Assembly: GCF_001506075.1 (NCBI RefSeq)
Contig: NZ_KQ947475.1
Span: forward strand, 1,297,731 to 1,361,730
Direction: 5' to 3'
Source of the DNA: Vibrio sp. MEBiC08052
GTDB lineage: Bacteria; Pseudomonadota; Gammaproteobacteria; Enterobacterales; Vibrionaceae
Length of the DNA: 64,000 bases
Below are positions 50,605 through 61,124 of this stretch, one piece after another. Below the pieces are notes generated by a model. That model saw only the letters and a list, made by a program, of their open reading frames with translations, was not told the DNA's origin and made no database searches. Made by a program: the position numbers and the translations under genes. The first letter of the stretch is position 1. Each line of letters opens with the position of its first letter.

Positions 50605-50620
50605 TGTTTCACGTGAATGA

Positions 50621-51016
50621 TTAATTATTGTCAGCAAATTCGCCGTCGATGTAATACCACCGGCCATTTTCCCGGATAAAACGAGAGCGTTCCTGCAGTG
50701 AGTAACACTCACCGTTTTGCTCGAAATAGGCTTTGAAACTGACAAATCCTTCATCGACATGACGACCATTTTCCGTCCCGAGGACGACAAGTTTGGTCCA
50801 GTGCGTTTGTGTCCCTTGCTCTATCTCTTGACGGTCATTTTCCGCCTGACAGCTCGGGTGATATGTTGCCACAATAAAGTCAACCAATCCGAGTGCGTAA
50901 GCGCTATAACGCGCTCGCATCAGTTGAGCCGGTACTTTAGCCGCCTCGGGAGAACGATGTATGGGTTGACAGCAATTTTTATAGTGGCGCTGAGAGCCAC
51001 ACGGACATTTCTTCAT
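50621..51016 (-). CDS. ychJ: SEC-C motif protein YchJ (UPF0225)
   Basis: The 131-aa product starts with a SEC-C zinc-binding motif, MKKCPCGSQRHYKNCC, followed by the YchJ core with LMRARYSAYALGLVDFIVAT and RFIRENGRWYYIDGEF. E. coli YchJ is about 150 aa with a SEC-C motif at each end; here only the N-terminal one is present. The molecular role is unknown; SEC-C motifs in SecA bind zinc and SecB or ribosomes. Confidence 0.88.
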   Translation of the reverse strand: MKKCPCGSQRHYKNCCQPIHRSPEAAKVPAQLMRARYSAYALGLVDFIVATYHPSCQAENDRQEIEQGTQTHWTKLVVLGTENGRHVDEGFVSFKAYFEQNGECYSLQERSRFIRENGRWYYIDGEFADNN

Positions 51017-51123
51017 GGTGTTATTGGTTGAGATTGCCGGGTGAATGTGTCATTAAAATAATGGATTGATAAAATAGAGCAACGTTATCGCTGGTCAGTT
51101 CATCAAGATGCGTCGATTAATGG

Positions 51124-51849
51124 CTAAACCGGCTGATGGATAAGACGGTAACTCGCATCCTGATAGTATTCAAGCACAGATATTTCATGATCCCAATCTC
51201 CTAAAACAATACGTGTTTTTTCAATCCCATCAAGATGAAAATGGTGAATATTGGGGCGATGTGTATGGCCGTGAATTATCATGTCAACTTGATATTCAGT
51301 CATTACGCGTTCCACTTCTGCTTGAGTGACATCCATGATTTCAATTGATTTTGACTGCTTATCCATCCGGACATCTTGTTTTACTTTGCTCACGATTCGT
51401 TGCTTCAATGTGAAAGGTAATCGGTAATAAATCCACTGTAGCCAAGGCTGATGAACTTTCTTTCTAAACTGGAGGTAGCGGATATCTTCCAGACATAATG
51501 TGTCGCCATGCATGATGACGATAGGTTTTCTGTAAAGCTCGATACGTGTTTTCTCGGCAAGCAATTGAACACCTGTTTCCCGGGCAAAGCGCTTTCCAAC
51601 CAAAAAATCCCGGTTTCCTTGCACAAAATAACAAGGTGTTCCTGAAGATGTCAGATTTCTGAATGCCGTTTTAATCGTTTGTGCAAAAGTGCACGGGTCA
51701 TCATCGCCGATCCAAAAATCGAATAGGTCGCCAAGAATATAGAGTGCATCCGCTTGTGGTGCCCGATGTTGCATCAGATGTTGAAAGGCGGCGGTTAAGT
51801 CTGGACGGGTCGGGGTCAAATGGAGATCAGAAATAAAAAGTGTATGCAT
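51124..51849 (-). CDS. lpxH: UDP-2,3-diacylglucosamine diphosphatase LpxH
   Basis: Cleaves UDP-2,3-diacylglucosamine to lipid X and UMP in lipid A synthesis, at the inner membrane. It is 241 aa, the family size. All metallophosphatase motifs are seen: FISDLHL (residues 4-10), LGDLFDFWIGDDD, FVQGNRDF, MHGDTL and IHGHTHRPN. It lies downstream of ppiB, as in E. coli, with a hairpin between them. Confidence 0.95.
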   Translation of the reverse strand: MHTLFISDLHLTPTRPDLTAAFQHLMQHRAPQADALYILGDLFDFWIGDDDPCTFAQTIKTAFRNLTSSGTPCYFVQGNRDFLVGKRFARETGVQLLAEKTRIELYRKPIVIMHGDTLCLEDIRYLQFRKKVHQPWLQWIYYRLPFTLKQRIVSKVKQDVRMDKQSKSIEIMDVTQAEVERVMTEYQVDMIIHGHTHRPNIHHFHLDGIEKTRIVLGDWDHEISVLEYYQDASYRLIHQPV

Positions 51850-51871
51850 AAATTCGCTTGTCGGGAAAGGT

Positions 51872-51904
51872 GATTGATGCAGAATATCATTCTCTGCACC
51901 AATC
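51872..51904 (-). other. Hairpin between ppiB and lpxH
   Basis: GATTGATGCAGA (51872-51883) faces TCTGCACCAATC (51893-51904): 12 positions pair with one G-T wobble and a 9-nt loop. No T-run follows on the minus strand, so partial attenuation before lpxH is more likely than full termination. Confidence 0.45.
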
Positions 51905-51923
51905 AGGTTATATCAGTTGTCTG

Positions 51924-52418
51924 TTATTCTTCGATAGTTGTTCCGGTAATCAGAACTTCCTCCAGAGGAACATCTTGATGCATACCGTATGAACCGGTAC
52001 TCACCCCTTTAATCTGGTTGACAATTTCCATACCGTCAACAACTTCAGCGAATACACAGTATCCCCATCCGTCGAGACTTTCCGAACGAAAATCAAGGAA
52101 GGTATTGTCATTGACGTTAATGAAGAATTGAGAACTCGCTGAATGTGGTTCCATCGTTCTGGCCATGGCGAGCGTTCCGACTTTATTACTCAGCCCGTTA
52201 TTGGCTTCATTTTGAATCGGAGTTTTGGTTGCTTTCTCTTTCATTCCGGACGCCATACCGCCGCCCTGAATCATGAAACCGTCAATTACACGGTGGAACA
52301 GAGTATTGTCATAGAAATTTTCACGACAATATTGTAGGAAATTTGCACAGGTTTCAGGAGCTTTGTCCTCATGAAGCTGAATTTTAATATCGCCGAAGTT
52401 TGTATGCAGGGTGATCAT
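51924..52418 (-). CDS. ppiB: Cytoplasmic peptidyl-prolyl isomerase PpiB
   Basis: Cyclophilin-type prolyl isomerase of 164 aa, the same length as E. coli PpiB, without a signal peptide. Core motifs are [17 protein letters not shown] (near residue 38), [20 protein letters not shown] and [19 protein letters not shown]. The ATG at 52418 has AAGG about 9 nt upstream; the frame opens 9 codons earlier but adds non-family residues. It is divergent from cysS, as in E. coli. Confidence 0.95.
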   Translation of the reverse strand: MITLHTNFGDIKIQLHEDKAPETCANFLQYCRENFYDNTLFHRVIDGFMIQGGGMASGMKEKATKTPIQNEANNGLSNKVGTLAMARTMEPHSASSQFFINVNDNTFLDFRSESLDGWGYCVFAEVVDGMEIVNQIKGVSTGSYGMHQDVPLEEVLITGTTIEE

Positions 52419-52570
52419 TGCGATTACCTTTCTATTTTTGTACAAGAAACCGTGATTCTAACTTAGTTTCGGTGACATTCAAATGTTCTTAAAAGAATAG
52501 GATGACCTATAGACAAGAGCATTGTTATAATCGGACTATTCAGTGAATTACGACAACTTAGATAGAGATC

Positions 52571-53956
52571 ATGTTACAAATATATAACACACTTACCAGA
52601 CAAAAAGAGCAATTCAAGCCCATCACCGCCGGAAAAATCGGCATGTATGTCTGTGGCGTCACTATATATGATCTCTGTCATATTGGTCACGGAAGGACGT
52701 TTGTGTCCTTTGATGTCGTTGCCCGCTATTTACGTTATTTGGGATACGATTTGACCTTGGTCAGAAATATTACCGACATCGATGACAAAATTATTCATCG
52801 AGCCGCGGAAAATAACGAATCGTGCGATGTGCTGACGGAACGTTTGATTCAGGATATGTATGCGGATTTCGATGCATTGAATATCTTACGTCCTGATGTG
52901 GAGCCGCGTGCAACCGCATATATCGATGAAATCATCGCGTTGGTACAACGGCTGATTGATAGAGGCTTTGCCTATGTTGCTGAGAATGGCGATGTGATGT
53001 TTGAGGTCAGTCGCTTCGATGACTATGGCAAGCTTTCCCGGCAGGATCTGGAACAGCTTCAGGCTGGTGCTCGGGTTGATGTTGAAATGGCGAAGCGTAG
53101 TCCGCTTGATTTCGTATTATGGAAAATGTCTAAGCCAGGTGAACCCAAGTGGGAATCACCATGGGGTGAGGGACGCCCGGGCTGGCATATTGAGTGTTCA
53201 GCGATGAACTCTTCGATTTTAGGCACGCATTTTGACATCCATGGTGGAGGGTCTGATTTGCAATTCCCACATCATGAGAATGAAATTGCCCAGTCTTGCT
53301 GTGCGTACGACACTGCCTATGTGAATACATGGATGCATAGTGGCATGGTGATGGTTGATAAAGAGAAAATGTCTAAGTCACTGGGGAACTTCTTTACCAT
53401 TCGAGATGTCCTGACTCACTATGATCCGGAAACAGTGCGCTATTTTCTGATGTCTGGCCATTATCGCAGTCAGTTAAACTACAGTGAAGAAAACCTCAAT
53501 CAGGCGCGGGCAGCACTGGAACGCCTCTATACTGCGTTGCGTGGACTGGATTTCACTGTTGCAGCGTCTGGCGGAGAGGCATTCGTAACCCGTTTCGAAG
53601 CCGCCATGAATGATGACTTTAATACACCGGAAGCTTATTCGGTATTGTTTGACATGGCGCGAGAGATTAATCGACTCAAGCAGGAAGATCAGTTACAACA
53701 AGCCAGTCAACTTGCGGTTCGTATGCGAGATTTGGCCAGTGTCATCGGGATTTTGTCTCAAACACCGGAGAGTTTCTTGCAAGGTGATAGCGGTTCAGAA
53801 GAGGAAGTAGCTGAAATCGAGTCGCTGATCAAAATGCGTAATGACGCGCGAGCTGCGAAAGATTGGGCGAATGCTGATCTCGCCCGGGATCGACTGACGG
53901 CAATGGGCATTATTCTCGAAGACGGGTCCGGTGGCACAACTTGGCGGCGTAAATAA
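52571..53956 (+). CDS. cysS: Cysteinyl-tRNA synthetase CysS
   Basis: Class I synthetase that charges tRNA-Cys. The 461-aa product has the HIGH motif as HIGHGRTF near residue 34 and [10 protein letters not shown] near 265. Zinc ligands are C28 (CGVTIYD) and the later GWHIECSAM and HHENEIAQS segments. It is single, with a strong terminator after it. Confidence 0.97.
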   Translation: MLQIYNTLTRQKEQFKPITAGKIGMYVCGVTIYDLCHIGHGRTFVSFDVVARYLRYLGYDLTLVRNITDIDDKIIHRAAENNESCDVLTERLIQDMYADFDALNILRPDVEPRATAYIDEIIALVQRLIDRGFAYVAENGDVMFEVSRFDDYGKLSRQDLEQLQAGARVDVEMAKRSPLDFVLWKMSKPGEPKWESPWGEGRPGWHIECSAMNSSILGTHFDIHGGGSDLQFPHHENEIAQSCCAYDTAYVNTWMHSGMVMVDKEKMSKSLGNFFTIRDVLTHYDPETVRYFLMSGHYRSQLNYSEENLNQARAALERLYTALRGLDFTVAASGGEAFVTRFEAAMNDDFNTPEAYSVLFDMAREINRLKQEDQLQQASQLAVRMRDLASVIGILSQTPESFLQGDSGSEEEVAEIESLIKMRNDARAAKDWANADLARDRLTAMGIILEDGSGGTTWRRK

Positions 53957-53972
53957 TTGCGGCACGGTTTTG

Positions 53973-54004
53973 AAAGGGCTTATGACATGGATAAGCCCTT
54001 TTTG
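53973..54004 (+). terminator. Terminator after cysS
   Basis: An 11-bp perfect stem (AAAGGGCTTAT / ATAAGCCCTTT) with a 7-nt loop and TT tail. Confidence 0.88.
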
Positions 54005-54033
54005 TTCATCCGATTGAAGGCAATAAAATAGAT

Positions 54034-54555
54034 ATGTCGATCATTTTAGGAATTGATCCGGGCTCCCGGGTGACTGGCTACGGTGTCATTCGCCAGCAAG
54101 GAAGAGTACTGACTTACCTTGGCAGCGGTTGTATTAAAACAACAGAGAAAGCATTACCGGGACGTTTGAAGCAAATATATGCCAGTGTTTCAGAAGTGAT
54201 TATGCAATTTCAACCGGATGTCTTCGCAATAGAACAGGTTTTTATGGCGAAGAATGCGGATTCTGCATTGAAACTCGGGCAAGCCCGAGGCTGTGCGATT
54301 GTTGCGGCTGTGAATGCAGACCTGCCGGTTTATGAATATGCGGCGCGTTTAGTCAAGCTGGCTGTTGTCGGAACGGGCGGTGCAGATAAGATACAGGTTC
54401 AGCATATGGTTCAGCAAATGTTGAAGTTACCATCTAAACCACAAGCAGATGCTGCTGATGCGCTTGGTGTCGCTATCTGTCACGCAAACACCAATAAAAC
54501 ATTGGTTGCTCTTGCAGGTCAGGCGAGCGGGGCTCGACGAGGGCGCTATCGTTGA
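54034..54555 (+). CDS. ruvC: Holliday junction resolvase RuvC
   Basis: Dimeric endonuclease that cuts Holliday junctions. The 173-aa product has the acidic catalytic set: D7 ([15 protein letters not shown]), a glutamate in [10 protein letters not shown] near residue 66, and two aspartates in [14 protein letters not shown] near 138-141. It lies 83 nt upstream of ruvA, separated by a LexA box that would place ruvAB, but not ruvC, under SOS control, as in E. coli. Confidence 0.97.
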   Translation: MSIILGIDPGSRVTGYGVIRQQGRVLTYLGSGCIKTTEKALPGRLKQIYASVSEVIMQFQPDVFAIEQVFMAKNADSALKLGQARGCAIVAAVNADLPVYEYAARLVKLAVVGTGGADKIQVQHMVQQMLKLPSKPQADAADALGVAICHANTNKTLVALAGQASGARRGRYR

Positions 54556-54574
54556 AATTTGCCACCACCGAATA

Positions 54575-54590
54575 CTGGCTATTTATCCAG
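54575..54590 (+). promoter_or_regulatory. LexA (SOS) box upstream of ruvA
   Basis: CTGGCTATTTATCCAG has the LexA layout CTG-N10-CAG and differs by only two inner bases from the E. coli ruvA SOS box as I recall it (CTGGATATCTATCCAG). It lies 49 nt before the ruvA start codon. Confidence 0.75.
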
Positions 54591-54638
54591 TTATTGATTA
54601 TGATCAATCAGAATCACCATAGATGAAAAGGAAAAATC

Positions 54639-55256
54639 GTGATTGGACGTCTTAGAGGCATTCTGCTGGAAAAACAACCACCAGAAGTATTAATTGAAGT
54701 TGGTGGGGTTGGCTACGAAGTTCAGATGCCAATGAGTTGCTTTTATGAATTACCCGAAGTAGAACAAGAAGCGGTCATCTATACACATTTTGTGGTTCGG
54801 GAAGATGCTCAACTTTTATATGGGTTCAACAGCAAAGCTGAACGTGCGTTGTTCAGAGCTGTGATCAAAGCAAATGGGGTTGGTCCAAAACTTGGTCTGG
54901 CTATTTTATCCGGAATGACAGCCAGCCAGTTTGTTGAATGTGTCAAACGTGAAGATGTTTCGATGCTGGTTAAATTGCCGGGTGTCGGTAAAAAAACCGC
55001 AGAACGTCTAGTGGTTGAAATGAAAGATCGCCTCGCCTCGTTCCCGACTTCTGAAATTGATTCGTTTGAATTAGTTCAAGACTCAGCACCAATTCGTCCA
55101 CAAAATACAGCCAGCCATGCAGAAGAAGAAGCCGTGAGTGCACTGTTAACGCTTGGCTATAAACCTCAGCAAGCTTCGAAAATTGTCGCTCAGATTGCTC
55201 AACCGGGTATGAGTAGTGAAACGTTGATTAAAGAAGCATTGAGAACGATGGTATGA
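54639..55256 (+). CDS. ruvA: Holliday junction branch-migration protein RuvA
   Basis: Tetramer that binds four-way junctions and loads RuvB. The 205-aa product has an OB-fold N-terminus ([20 protein letters not shown]), helix-hairpin-helix motifs ([32 protein letters not shown], near residues 76-130), and a C-terminal UBA-like RuvB-binding domain ([15 protein letters not shown]). The start is GTG. Its stop codon overlaps the ruvB start by 4 nt. Confidence 0.97.
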   Translation: MIGRLRGILLEKQPPEVLIEVGGVGYEVQMPMSCFYELPEVEQEAVIYTHFVVREDAQLLYGFNSKAERALFRAVIKANGVGPKLGLAILSGMTASQFVECVKREDVSMLVKLPGVGKKTAERLVVEMKDRLASFPTSEIDSFELVQDSAPIRPQNTASHAEEEAVSALLTLGYKPQQASKIVAQIAQPGMSSETLIKEALRTMV

Positions 55257-56257
55257 TTGAAGCGGATCGTTTTGTAACACCAGTAAGCACACCGTTTAAA
55301 GATGATGAATTGATTGATCGTGCGATACGGCCAAAGCTTTTGGCCGATTATCAGGGGCAAGATCATGTGCGCAATCAGATGGAAATTTTTATTGAAGCTG
55401 CTCAGCGTCGTCACGAACCTTTAGATCATCTCCTCATCTTTGGTCCGCCCGGTCTGGGGAAAACGACATTAGCCAATATTGTCGCCAATGAAATGGGTGT
55501 GAATATCAGAACAACATCAGGGCCAGTGCTAGAAAAAGCTGGTGATTTGGCGGCTTTGTTAACCAATCTTGAAGAGAATGATGTGCTGTTTATTGATGAG
55601 ATTCATCGTCTGAGCCCAGTGGTTGAAGAGGTGCTTTATCCGGCAATGGAAGATTATCAACTCGATATTATGATTGGAGAAGGCCCCGCTGCTCGTTCCA
55701 TTAAAATTGATTTACCACCTTTTACACTGATTGGTGCAACCACGCGAGCCGGCTCTTTGACTTCTCCACTGCGTGACCGTTTTGGTATTGTGCAGCGGCT
55801 TGAATATTATCAGGTTGGTGATTTGCAAAACATCGTTCAGAGAAGTGCGGAATGTTTATCTTTGTCTATTGAACCTGAAGGGGCGCTGGAAGTTGCCCGT
55901 CGTTCCCGGGGAACCCCCCGAATTGCCAATCGCTTGTTGCGGCGAGTCAGAGATTATGCCGAAGTGAAAGGGGACGGTAATATATGCGCTGTAACGGCAG
56001 ATAACGCCTTAAACATGCTTGATGTCGATGTGCAGGGTTTTGATTTTATGGATCGTAAGTTACTGCTCACAATTATTGAGAAGTTTTCCGGTGGCCCTGT
56101 TGGTTTAGATAACCTTGCGGCTGCAATTGGTGAAGAAAAAGATACAATAGAAGATGTTTTAGAGCCTTATCTGATTCAGCAGGGGTATTTGCAGCGAACG
56201 CCTAGAGGGCGGATTGCAACAGAAAGAGCTTATGTGCATTTCGGATTCGAAAAATAA
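55253..56257 (+). CDS. ruvB: Holliday junction helicase RuvB
   Basis: Hexameric AAA+ motor of branch migration. The 334-aa product has Walker [19 protein letters not shown] near residue 62, Walker [13 protein letters not shown], sensor 1 [20 protein letters not shown] and a C-terminal winged helix ([19 protein letters not shown]). It is coupled to ruvA by a 4-nt overlap. Confidence 0.98.
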   Translation: MIEADRFVTPVSTPFKDDELIDRAIRPKLLADYQGQDHVRNQMEIFIEAAQRRHEPLDHLLIFGPPGLGKTTLANIVANEMGVNIRTTSGPVLEKAGDLAALLTNLEENDVLFIDEIHRLSPVVEEVLYPAMEDYQLDIMIGEGPAARSIKIDLPPFTLIGATTRAGSLTSPLRDRFGIVQRLEYYQVGDLQNIVQRSAECLSLSIEPEGALEVARRSRGTPRIANRLLRRVRDYAEVKGDGNICAVTADNALNMLDVDVQGFDFMDRKLLLTIIEKFSGGPVGLDNLAAAIGEEKDTIEDVLEPYLIQQGYLQRTPRGRIATERAYVHFGFEK

Positions 56258-56714
56258 TTTTTCGTGTATGATTGAATCAGTAAACTGACTTCCTTGTGTG
56301 ATAAATATCGCATTTATGAAAATTTCTCAGGTAGCAAATAGATTGCAAACTTAGTATTTATGTTAATTGTTTGTATGTTTATTGGGTGAGCAAAATCTAT
56401 TTGTTACAAAAAAATATCAATTAACTCTTCCTTCTTTTGATCTTAATCATTTTGTTGTTTTTTTGCTGGTTCACAGCGCGGGAAACTTGATCTAAATCAA
56501 GACAAGCCTTGTAGATAAACCCTTTGAAAGCTTACGCGTTTGAAAGTAGTATTTCGGCAATATGTATTTTACTTGATTAATATTTATTCAAATAAAAATA
56601 CACGTTGATGTAACAAATATTCTGCTTTTCTAGCATTTTTTGATAGGTATGAATTGATAAAATTTGGTTGCTTTAATCTGAGTGGTGTCTTTCAGCCGAC
56701 ACAAAGGAGTTATC
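56258..56714 (+). promoter_or_regulatory. Long upstream region of cydA
   Basis: About 457 nt without a gene, AT-rich, between ruvB and cydA. It contains a perfect FNR box (listed separately) and GTTAAT/ATTAAC-type repeats at about 56360 and 56420 that resemble ArcA half-sites. In E. coli cydAB is repressed by FNR and activated by ArcA from a similarly long region. Confidence 0.5.
56487..56500 (+). promoter_or_regulatory. FNR box upstream of cydA
   Basis: TTGATCTAAATCAA matches TTGAT-N4-ATCAA at all ten positions, and the symmetry continues one base further each side (C...G). It lies about 215 nt before the cydA start. Confidence 0.72.
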
Positions 56715-58301
56715 ATGATTGACATAGTTGATCTATCGCGGTTGCAGTTCGCGCTTACTGCGATGTATCACTTCCTGTTTGTTCCACTGACTCTAGGGAT
56801 GACGTTTTTACTCGCTATCATGGAGTCGCTTTATGTGATGACCGATAAGCAAATCTACAAGGATATGACAAAATTCTGGGGTAAGCTGTTCGGAATTAAC
56901 TTTGCTCTGGGTGTTGCCACAGGGCTAACAATGGAATTTCAGTTTGGTACAAACTGGTCGTATTACTCGCACTACGTTGGCGACATTTTTGGTGCTCCTC
57001 TTGCCATCGAAGCGTTAGTCGCTTTCTTCCTTGAATCCACATTCGTCGGTTTGTTCTTCTTCGGATGGGATCGACTTTCAAAACGTCAACACTTAGTGAC
57101 AACATGGCTTGTTGCATTAGGTTCTAACTTCTCTGCACTGTGGATTCTTGTCGCCAATGGCTGGATGCAAAACCCAGTTGGTTCCGACTTTAACTTCGAA
57201 ACCATGCGCATGGAAATGGTGAGCTTTGCTGAGGTCGTTCTAAACCCAGTCGCACAGGTGAAATTTGTTCACACTGTCGCATCGGGTTACGTAACCGGAG
57301 CAATGTTTGTTTTAGGGGTGAGTGCTTATTATCTGCTTAAAGGGCGTGATATTGCTTTTGCTCGTCGCTCATTTACCGTCGCTGCATCATTTGGTATGGC
57401 TGCGATTCTTTCCGTTATCGTCTTGGGTGATGAATCTGGTTACGAGTTGGGTGATGTTCAAAAAGCAAAACTGGCTGCAATTGAAGCTGAATGGCATACA
57501 GAAGAGGCGCCAGCATCGTTTACACTGTTTGGTTTCCCGAATCAGGAGTCGATGCATACAGATTTTGCGATTAAGATCCCTTATGTGATGGGTATTATTG
57601 CAACTCGCTCGCTGGATACGCCTGTCAAAGGTCTGAGTGATTTACGTGAGGAACACCTTGAACGGATTCGTAATGGGATGTATGCGTATGAGCTGCTCCA
57701 GAAGTTACGTTCTGGTGATACTTCAGAAATGAACCGTGATGCTTTCGATGAAGTTAAATCTGATCTTGGTTATGGCATGTTGCTGAAACGCTATACGGAT
57801 GATGTAGCAAATGCTTCAGAAGAACAGATTCAGGCCGCGGCTGATGATTCACTGCCCACAGTCTGGCCATTATTCTGGTCGTTCCGGATCATGGTTGCTT
57901 GTGGTGTCATCATGTTGATTGTTTTCGCTGCTGCATTTATTCAGACATGTCGTCAGAAAGTTGAACAGAAAAACTGGGTGCTTAAAGCTGCGCTTTACAG
58001 TATCCCGCTGCCGTGGATTGGTGTTGAAGCCGGTTGGTTTGTCGCTGAATATGGTCGTCAACCATGGGCCGTCGGTGAAATTCTCCCTGTACATATTGCG
58101 AATTCTGCATTGAGTGTCAGTGATCTGGTTATCTCCCTGCTTGCTATTCTTGCACTATATACAGCGTTCTTGGTTGCCGAAGTTTACCTGATGGTGAAAT
58201 TTGCTCGCAAAGGACCAAGTAGTCTGAAGACTGGCCGTTATCATTTTGAACAAAATGGTACTTCAGCAACAGATCAAGTTAACCGTCAGGTAGAAGCTTA
58301 A
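56715..58301 (+). CDS. cydA: Cytochrome bd ubiquinol oxidase subunit I, CydA
   Basis: Quinol-oxidising subunit of the high-affinity oxygen reductase, holding hemes b558, b595 and d. The 528-aa product has heme ligands H19 ([16 protein letters not shown]), a histidine in [17 protein letters not shown] near residue 186, and a methionine in [10 protein letters not shown] near 393. The motif GRQPW follows ([14 protein letters not shown]). AAAGGAG lies about 7 nt before the ATG at 56715; the longer upstream frame is foreign to the family. Confidence 0.97.
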   Translation: MIDIVDLSRLQFALTAMYHFLFVPLTLGMTFLLAIMESLYVMTDKQIYKDMTKFWGKLFGINFALGVATGLTMEFQFGTNWSYYSHYVGDIFGAPLAIEALVAFFLESTFVGLFFFGWDRLSKRQHLVTTWLVALGSNFSALWILVANGWMQNPVGSDFNFETMRMEMVSFAEVVLNPVAQVKFVHTVASGYVTGAMFVLGVSAYYLLKGRDIAFARRSFTVAASFGMAAILSVIVLGDESGYELGDVQKAKLAAIEAEWHTEEAPASFTLFGFPNQESMHTDFAIKIPYVMGIIATRSLDTPVKGLSDLREEHLERIRNGMYAYELLQKLRSGDTSEMNRDAFDEVKSDLGYGMLLKRYTDDVANASEEQIQAAADDSLPTVWPLFWSFRIMVACGVIMLIVFAAAFIQTCRQKVEQKNWVLKAALYSIPLPWIGVEAGWFVAEYGRQPWAVGEILPVHIANSALSVSDLVISLLAILALYTAFLVAEVYLMVKFARKGPSSLKTGRYHFEQNGTSATDQVNRQVEA

Positions 58302-58319
58302 GGCGAGGAGAAGAATATT

Positions 58320-59453
58320 ATGGATTACGAAATCTTACGATTTATATGGTGGATCCTGATTGGTGTGCTGTTTGTCGGCTTCGCTATTGCAGATGGATTC
58401 GATATGGGGGTCGGTGCGTTGGTACCGATTATCGGGAAAAATGACACAGAACGTCGAGTCATGATCAACTCGATTGCACCTCACTGGGATGGTAACCAAG
58501 TTTGGTTGATTACTGCTGGTGGTGCATTATTTGCGGCGTGGCCTTTGGTTTATGCAACATCATTCTCCGGTTTCTACCTTGCGATGATTGTTACCTTAGC
58601 TGCTTTATGGCTGCGTCCTGTCGGGCTTGACTATCGTTCAAAAATTGAAGACACCAAATGGCGTAATATTTGGGATATCTGTATCTCTGTTAGTGGATTT
58701 GTACCACCGCTGATCATTGGTGTTGCATTCGGTAATTTATTACAGGGTGTTCCTTTTGAACTGAATGAATTTTTGATGCCAAGCTATCACGGTTCATTCT
58801 TTGGACTCCTTAATCCATTTGGTATCGTGTGTGGTTTGGTCAGCGTCCTGATGATTGTGCTTCAAGGTGCGTCTTGGTTACAAATGAAGACCTCTGATGC
58901 AGTACATACTCGTGCTCGTAGCGTTGCCCAACTCTGTGGTGTGCTTGTCGCTGTTCTTTTTGTGGCTGCTGGTTTTTGGGTACAACACATTGATGGTTAT
59001 GTGATCACCAGTACAATGGATCATTTTGCGTCATCAAACCCGTTGAATAAAGAAGTGGCTCGTGAATCTGGCGCGTGGATGGCAAACTTCAATCAATATC
59101 CACTGTTATGGTTGGCTCCAATTCTTGGTACAGCGATGCCATTGATTGCTGTCATTGCATCTCGAATGGAAAAGGGCGGTATCGCATTTATTGCTTCGAG
59201 TTTAACGAATGCTGGTATTATCTTTACTGCTGGGTTTGCGATGTTCCCGTTTATTATGCCTTCAAGTCTGGCACCAAGTAACAGTTTGACCATGTGGGAT
59301 TCAACATCTAGTGAATTGACATTGCAGCTGATGACGGGTATTGCCTTTGTGATGGTTCCAATTATTCTCGGGTATACATGTTGGACATACTACAAAATGT
59401 TTGGTCGTATCAATAACAAGTATGTTGAAGACAACAAAAATTCACTTTATTAA
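58320..59453 (+). CDS. cydB: Cytochrome bd ubiquinol oxidase subunit II, CydB
   Basis: Second large subunit of cytochrome bd. The 377-aa membrane protein starts MDYEILRFIWWILIGVLFVG and contains the family segment ADGFDMGVGALVPIIGKND and IAPHWDGNQVWLITAGGALF. It follows cydA after 18 nt and is followed by cydX after 14 nt, all on one strand. Confidence 0.97.
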   Translation: MDYEILRFIWWILIGVLFVGFAIADGFDMGVGALVPIIGKNDTERRVMINSIAPHWDGNQVWLITAGGALFAAWPLVYATSFSGFYLAMIVTLAALWLRPVGLDYRSKIEDTKWRNIWDICISVSGFVPPLIIGVAFGNLLQGVPFELNEFLMPSYHGSFFGLLNPFGIVCGLVSVLMIVLQGASWLQMKTSDAVHTRARSVAQLCGVLVAVLFVAAGFWVQHIDGYVITSTMDHFASSNPLNKEVARESGAWMANFNQYPLLWLAPILGTAMPLIAVIASRMEKGGIAFIASSLTNAGIIFTAGFAMFPFIMPSSLAPSNSLTMWDSTSSELTLQLMTGIAFVMVPIILGYTCWTYYKMFGRINNKYVEDNKNSLY

Positions 59454-59467
59454 CGAGGAGCTAAGTT

Positions 59468-59575
59468 ATGTGGTATTTTGCATGGATTCTAGGCGTTTTA
59501 CTGGCTTGTTCTTTCGGCATCATCAATGCATTGTGGTTAGAACATGCAGAGATGATGGATAAAGATAGTGAATGA
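59468..59575 (+). CDS. cydX: Cytochrome bd small subunit CydX
   Basis: A 35-aa single-helix protein, too short for most gene finders: MWYFAWILGVLLACSFGIIN then ALWLEHAEMMDKDSE. The MWYFxWILG start and the tail glutamate are typical of CydX (YbgT), which stabilises the CydAB hemes. GAGGAG precedes the ATG by 8 nt. It overlaps the ybgE start by 8 nt. Confidence 0.94.
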   Translation: MWYFAWILGVLLACSFGIINALWLEHAEMMDKDSE

Positions 59576-59870
59576 TTTTTCTGCCTTAATTGCGCAGTGG
59601 CATCGTCCCATTAATCATATTTTTTACCGAATACTATTAATGGGCGTTGCTTTCTACCATGTTGCGTTGCTGATGTGGAATCCACAGACCTATGCAGCAA
59701 CAATTGGTGGTTTTAATCTGGTGGTGGTTGTTCTGTTGATCTTGGCTATCTGTGCCAGCATGATTTTCGGTGTCGGTTTTAAGCCGAGACGATGGTTTTG
59801 GCAGATATTATTTTCCCCCTACCTTGCCGGATGCATATTGGTTTACTTCAGTTTGGTTCGAATAAACTGA
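59568..59870 (+). CDS. ybgE: cyd operon protein YbgE
   Basis: A 100-aa inner-membrane protein with three hydrophobic helices (about residues 20-37, 48-66, 79-96), found only in cyd operons; its role is not defined. The start is a GTG inside the end of cydX, so translation is probably coupled. A strong terminator follows and closes the operon. Confidence 0.9.
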   Translation: MNDFSALIAQWHRPINHIFYRILLMGVAFYHVALLMWNPQTYAATIGGFNLVVVVLLILAICASMIFGVGFKPRRWFWQILFSPYLAGCILVYFSLVRIN

Positions 59871-59902
59871 GTGAACAGTGGGCAATATCCTTACCATGAA
59901 AG

Positions 59903-59930
59903 AAAACGCAGCCATCAGGCTGCGTTTTTT
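59903..59930 (+). terminator. Terminator after the cyd operon
   Basis: An 11-bp perfect stem (AAAACGCAGCC / GGCTGCGTTTT) with ATCA loop and continuing T-run. Confidence 0.9.
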
Positions 59931-60025
59931 GTCCAAAAATTAAAAATTCATCCCGTCTCATTCATGCGGAAGCGTTTGAGTTGCGTTATAGTAAGCGCTT
60001 GTATGAATCCGTTGAGGGACGTTAA

Positions 60026-60433
60026 GTGCATTATTCTAAATCAGCTTTTTCTCGATTTCCTGTGACGATCTATTATGAAGATACCGATGCTGGCGGTGTT
60101 GTATACCACTCGAACTATCTTAAATTTTTTGAACGCGGACGGACGGAAATGCTCAGAGAGCAGGGGATATGCCAACGGAAGTTATTGGAACAAAATATTG
60201 GCTTTGTGGTCCGAAGCATGGAGATTGATTTTCTGAAAGCAGCGCGTCTGGATGATAACTTAGTCGTCTTAACTCAGCTAACCGAGAGAAAAAAGGCTTC
60301 TTTAATATTCTGTCAGGAGCTGGTTAATCCTCATGAAGAGGTATTGTGTCGAGCAATAGTTAAGGTAGCATGTATTGACATGCAAAAAATGAAACCCCAA
60401 GGTATTCCCGACGCGGTATTTTCGGAGAAGTAA
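60026..60433 (+). CDS. ybgC: Tol-Pal-associated acyl-CoA thioesterase YbgC
   Basis: Hotdog-fold thioesterase of 135 aa. It has the 4-hydroxybenzoyl-CoA-thioesterase motif [20 protein letters not shown], with the catalytic aspartate in the first loop. It starts with GTG, GAGGGA 6 nt upstream. It is the first gene of ybgC-tolQRAB-pal and ends 2 nt before tolQ. Confidence 0.95.
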   Translation: MHYSKSAFSRFPVTIYYEDTDAGGVVYHSNYLKFFERGRTEMLREQGICQRKLLEQNIGFVVRSMEIDFLKAARLDDNLVVLTQLTERKKASLIFCQELVNPHEEVLCRAIVKVACIDMQKMKPQGIPDAVFSEK

Positions 60434-60435
60434 CA

Positions 60436-61119
60436 GTGAGTGCTGAAATTTCGATACTTGATCTTTTTTTACAGGCTAGTTTTCTAGTCAAAGTGGTGAT
60501 GATGATTCTCTTGGGCATGTCGATCATGTCATGGGCGATGATTTTTAAAAGAACCAAAGCTTTATCGGCTGCTGAAAAGCAAGCTGCCTCATTTGAGGAC
60601 CGTTTCTGGTCCGGCACTGATTTGTCTGTTTTATATCAAGACGTGAAAAATAGAAAAGACCAACTGAGTGGTAGTGAAGAGATTTTCTATTCCGGTTTTA
60701 CTGAATTCGCTCGGTTAAGAAAAAACCATGCTGCCGAAGCCAGTTTTGTTATGGATGGGACAGCGAGAGCCATGCGTGTTGCTGTCTCCCGAGAAGTTGA
60801 ATCATTGGAAGCTCACCTACCGTTTTTGGCAACAGTCGGTTCAATTAGTCCTTACATTGGGTTGTTTGGTACTGTATGGGGGATTATGCATGCATTCATT
60901 GCATTAGGTGCAGTTAAACAAGCAACATTAGCGATGGTTGCGCCCGGTATTGCAGAAGCGCTTGTTGCAACAGCGATGGGGCTTTTCGCTGCCATTCCTG
61001 CGGTTATGGCCTATAACCGACTGACGACAGTTGTCAGTAAACTCGAAATGAATTACGCAACATTCTCTGAGGAGTTTCATAGTATTCTTCATCGTCAGGC
61101 AATGACTGGTAGGGAGTAA
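60436..61119 (+). CDS. tolQ: Tol-Pal proton-channel subunit TolQ
   Basis: MotA/ExbB-type membrane protein of the Tol motor, which uses the proton motive force to pull in the outer membrane at division. The 227-aa product has three helices: near residues 16-36, then the signature region [20 protein letters not shown] (about 132-151) and [20 protein letters not shown]. The start is GTG with GGAG upstream. Confidence 0.97.
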   Translation: MSAEISILDLFLQASFLVKVVMMILLGMSIMSWAMIFKRTKALSAAEKQAASFEDRFWSGTDLSVLYQDVKNRKDQLSGSEEIFYSGFTEFARLRKNHAAEASFVMDGTARAMRVAVSREVESLEAHLPFLATVGSISPYIGLFGTVWGIMHAFIALGAVKQATLAMVAPGIAEALVATAMGLFAAIPAVMAYNRLTTVVSKLEMNYATFSEEFHSILHRQAMTGRE

Positions 61120-61124
61120 GCTTT

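Noticed and set aside
56248..56264. CGAAAAAT-A-ATTTTTCG palindrome at the end of ruvB as a terminator
   Set aside because: The loop would be one nucleotide, the stem is AT-only at its core, and it overlaps the ruvB stop codon; probably chance.
59871..60065. A 64-codon frame between ybgE and ybgC
   Set aside because: It runs straight through the cyd operon terminator and into ybgC, with no similarity to known proteins.
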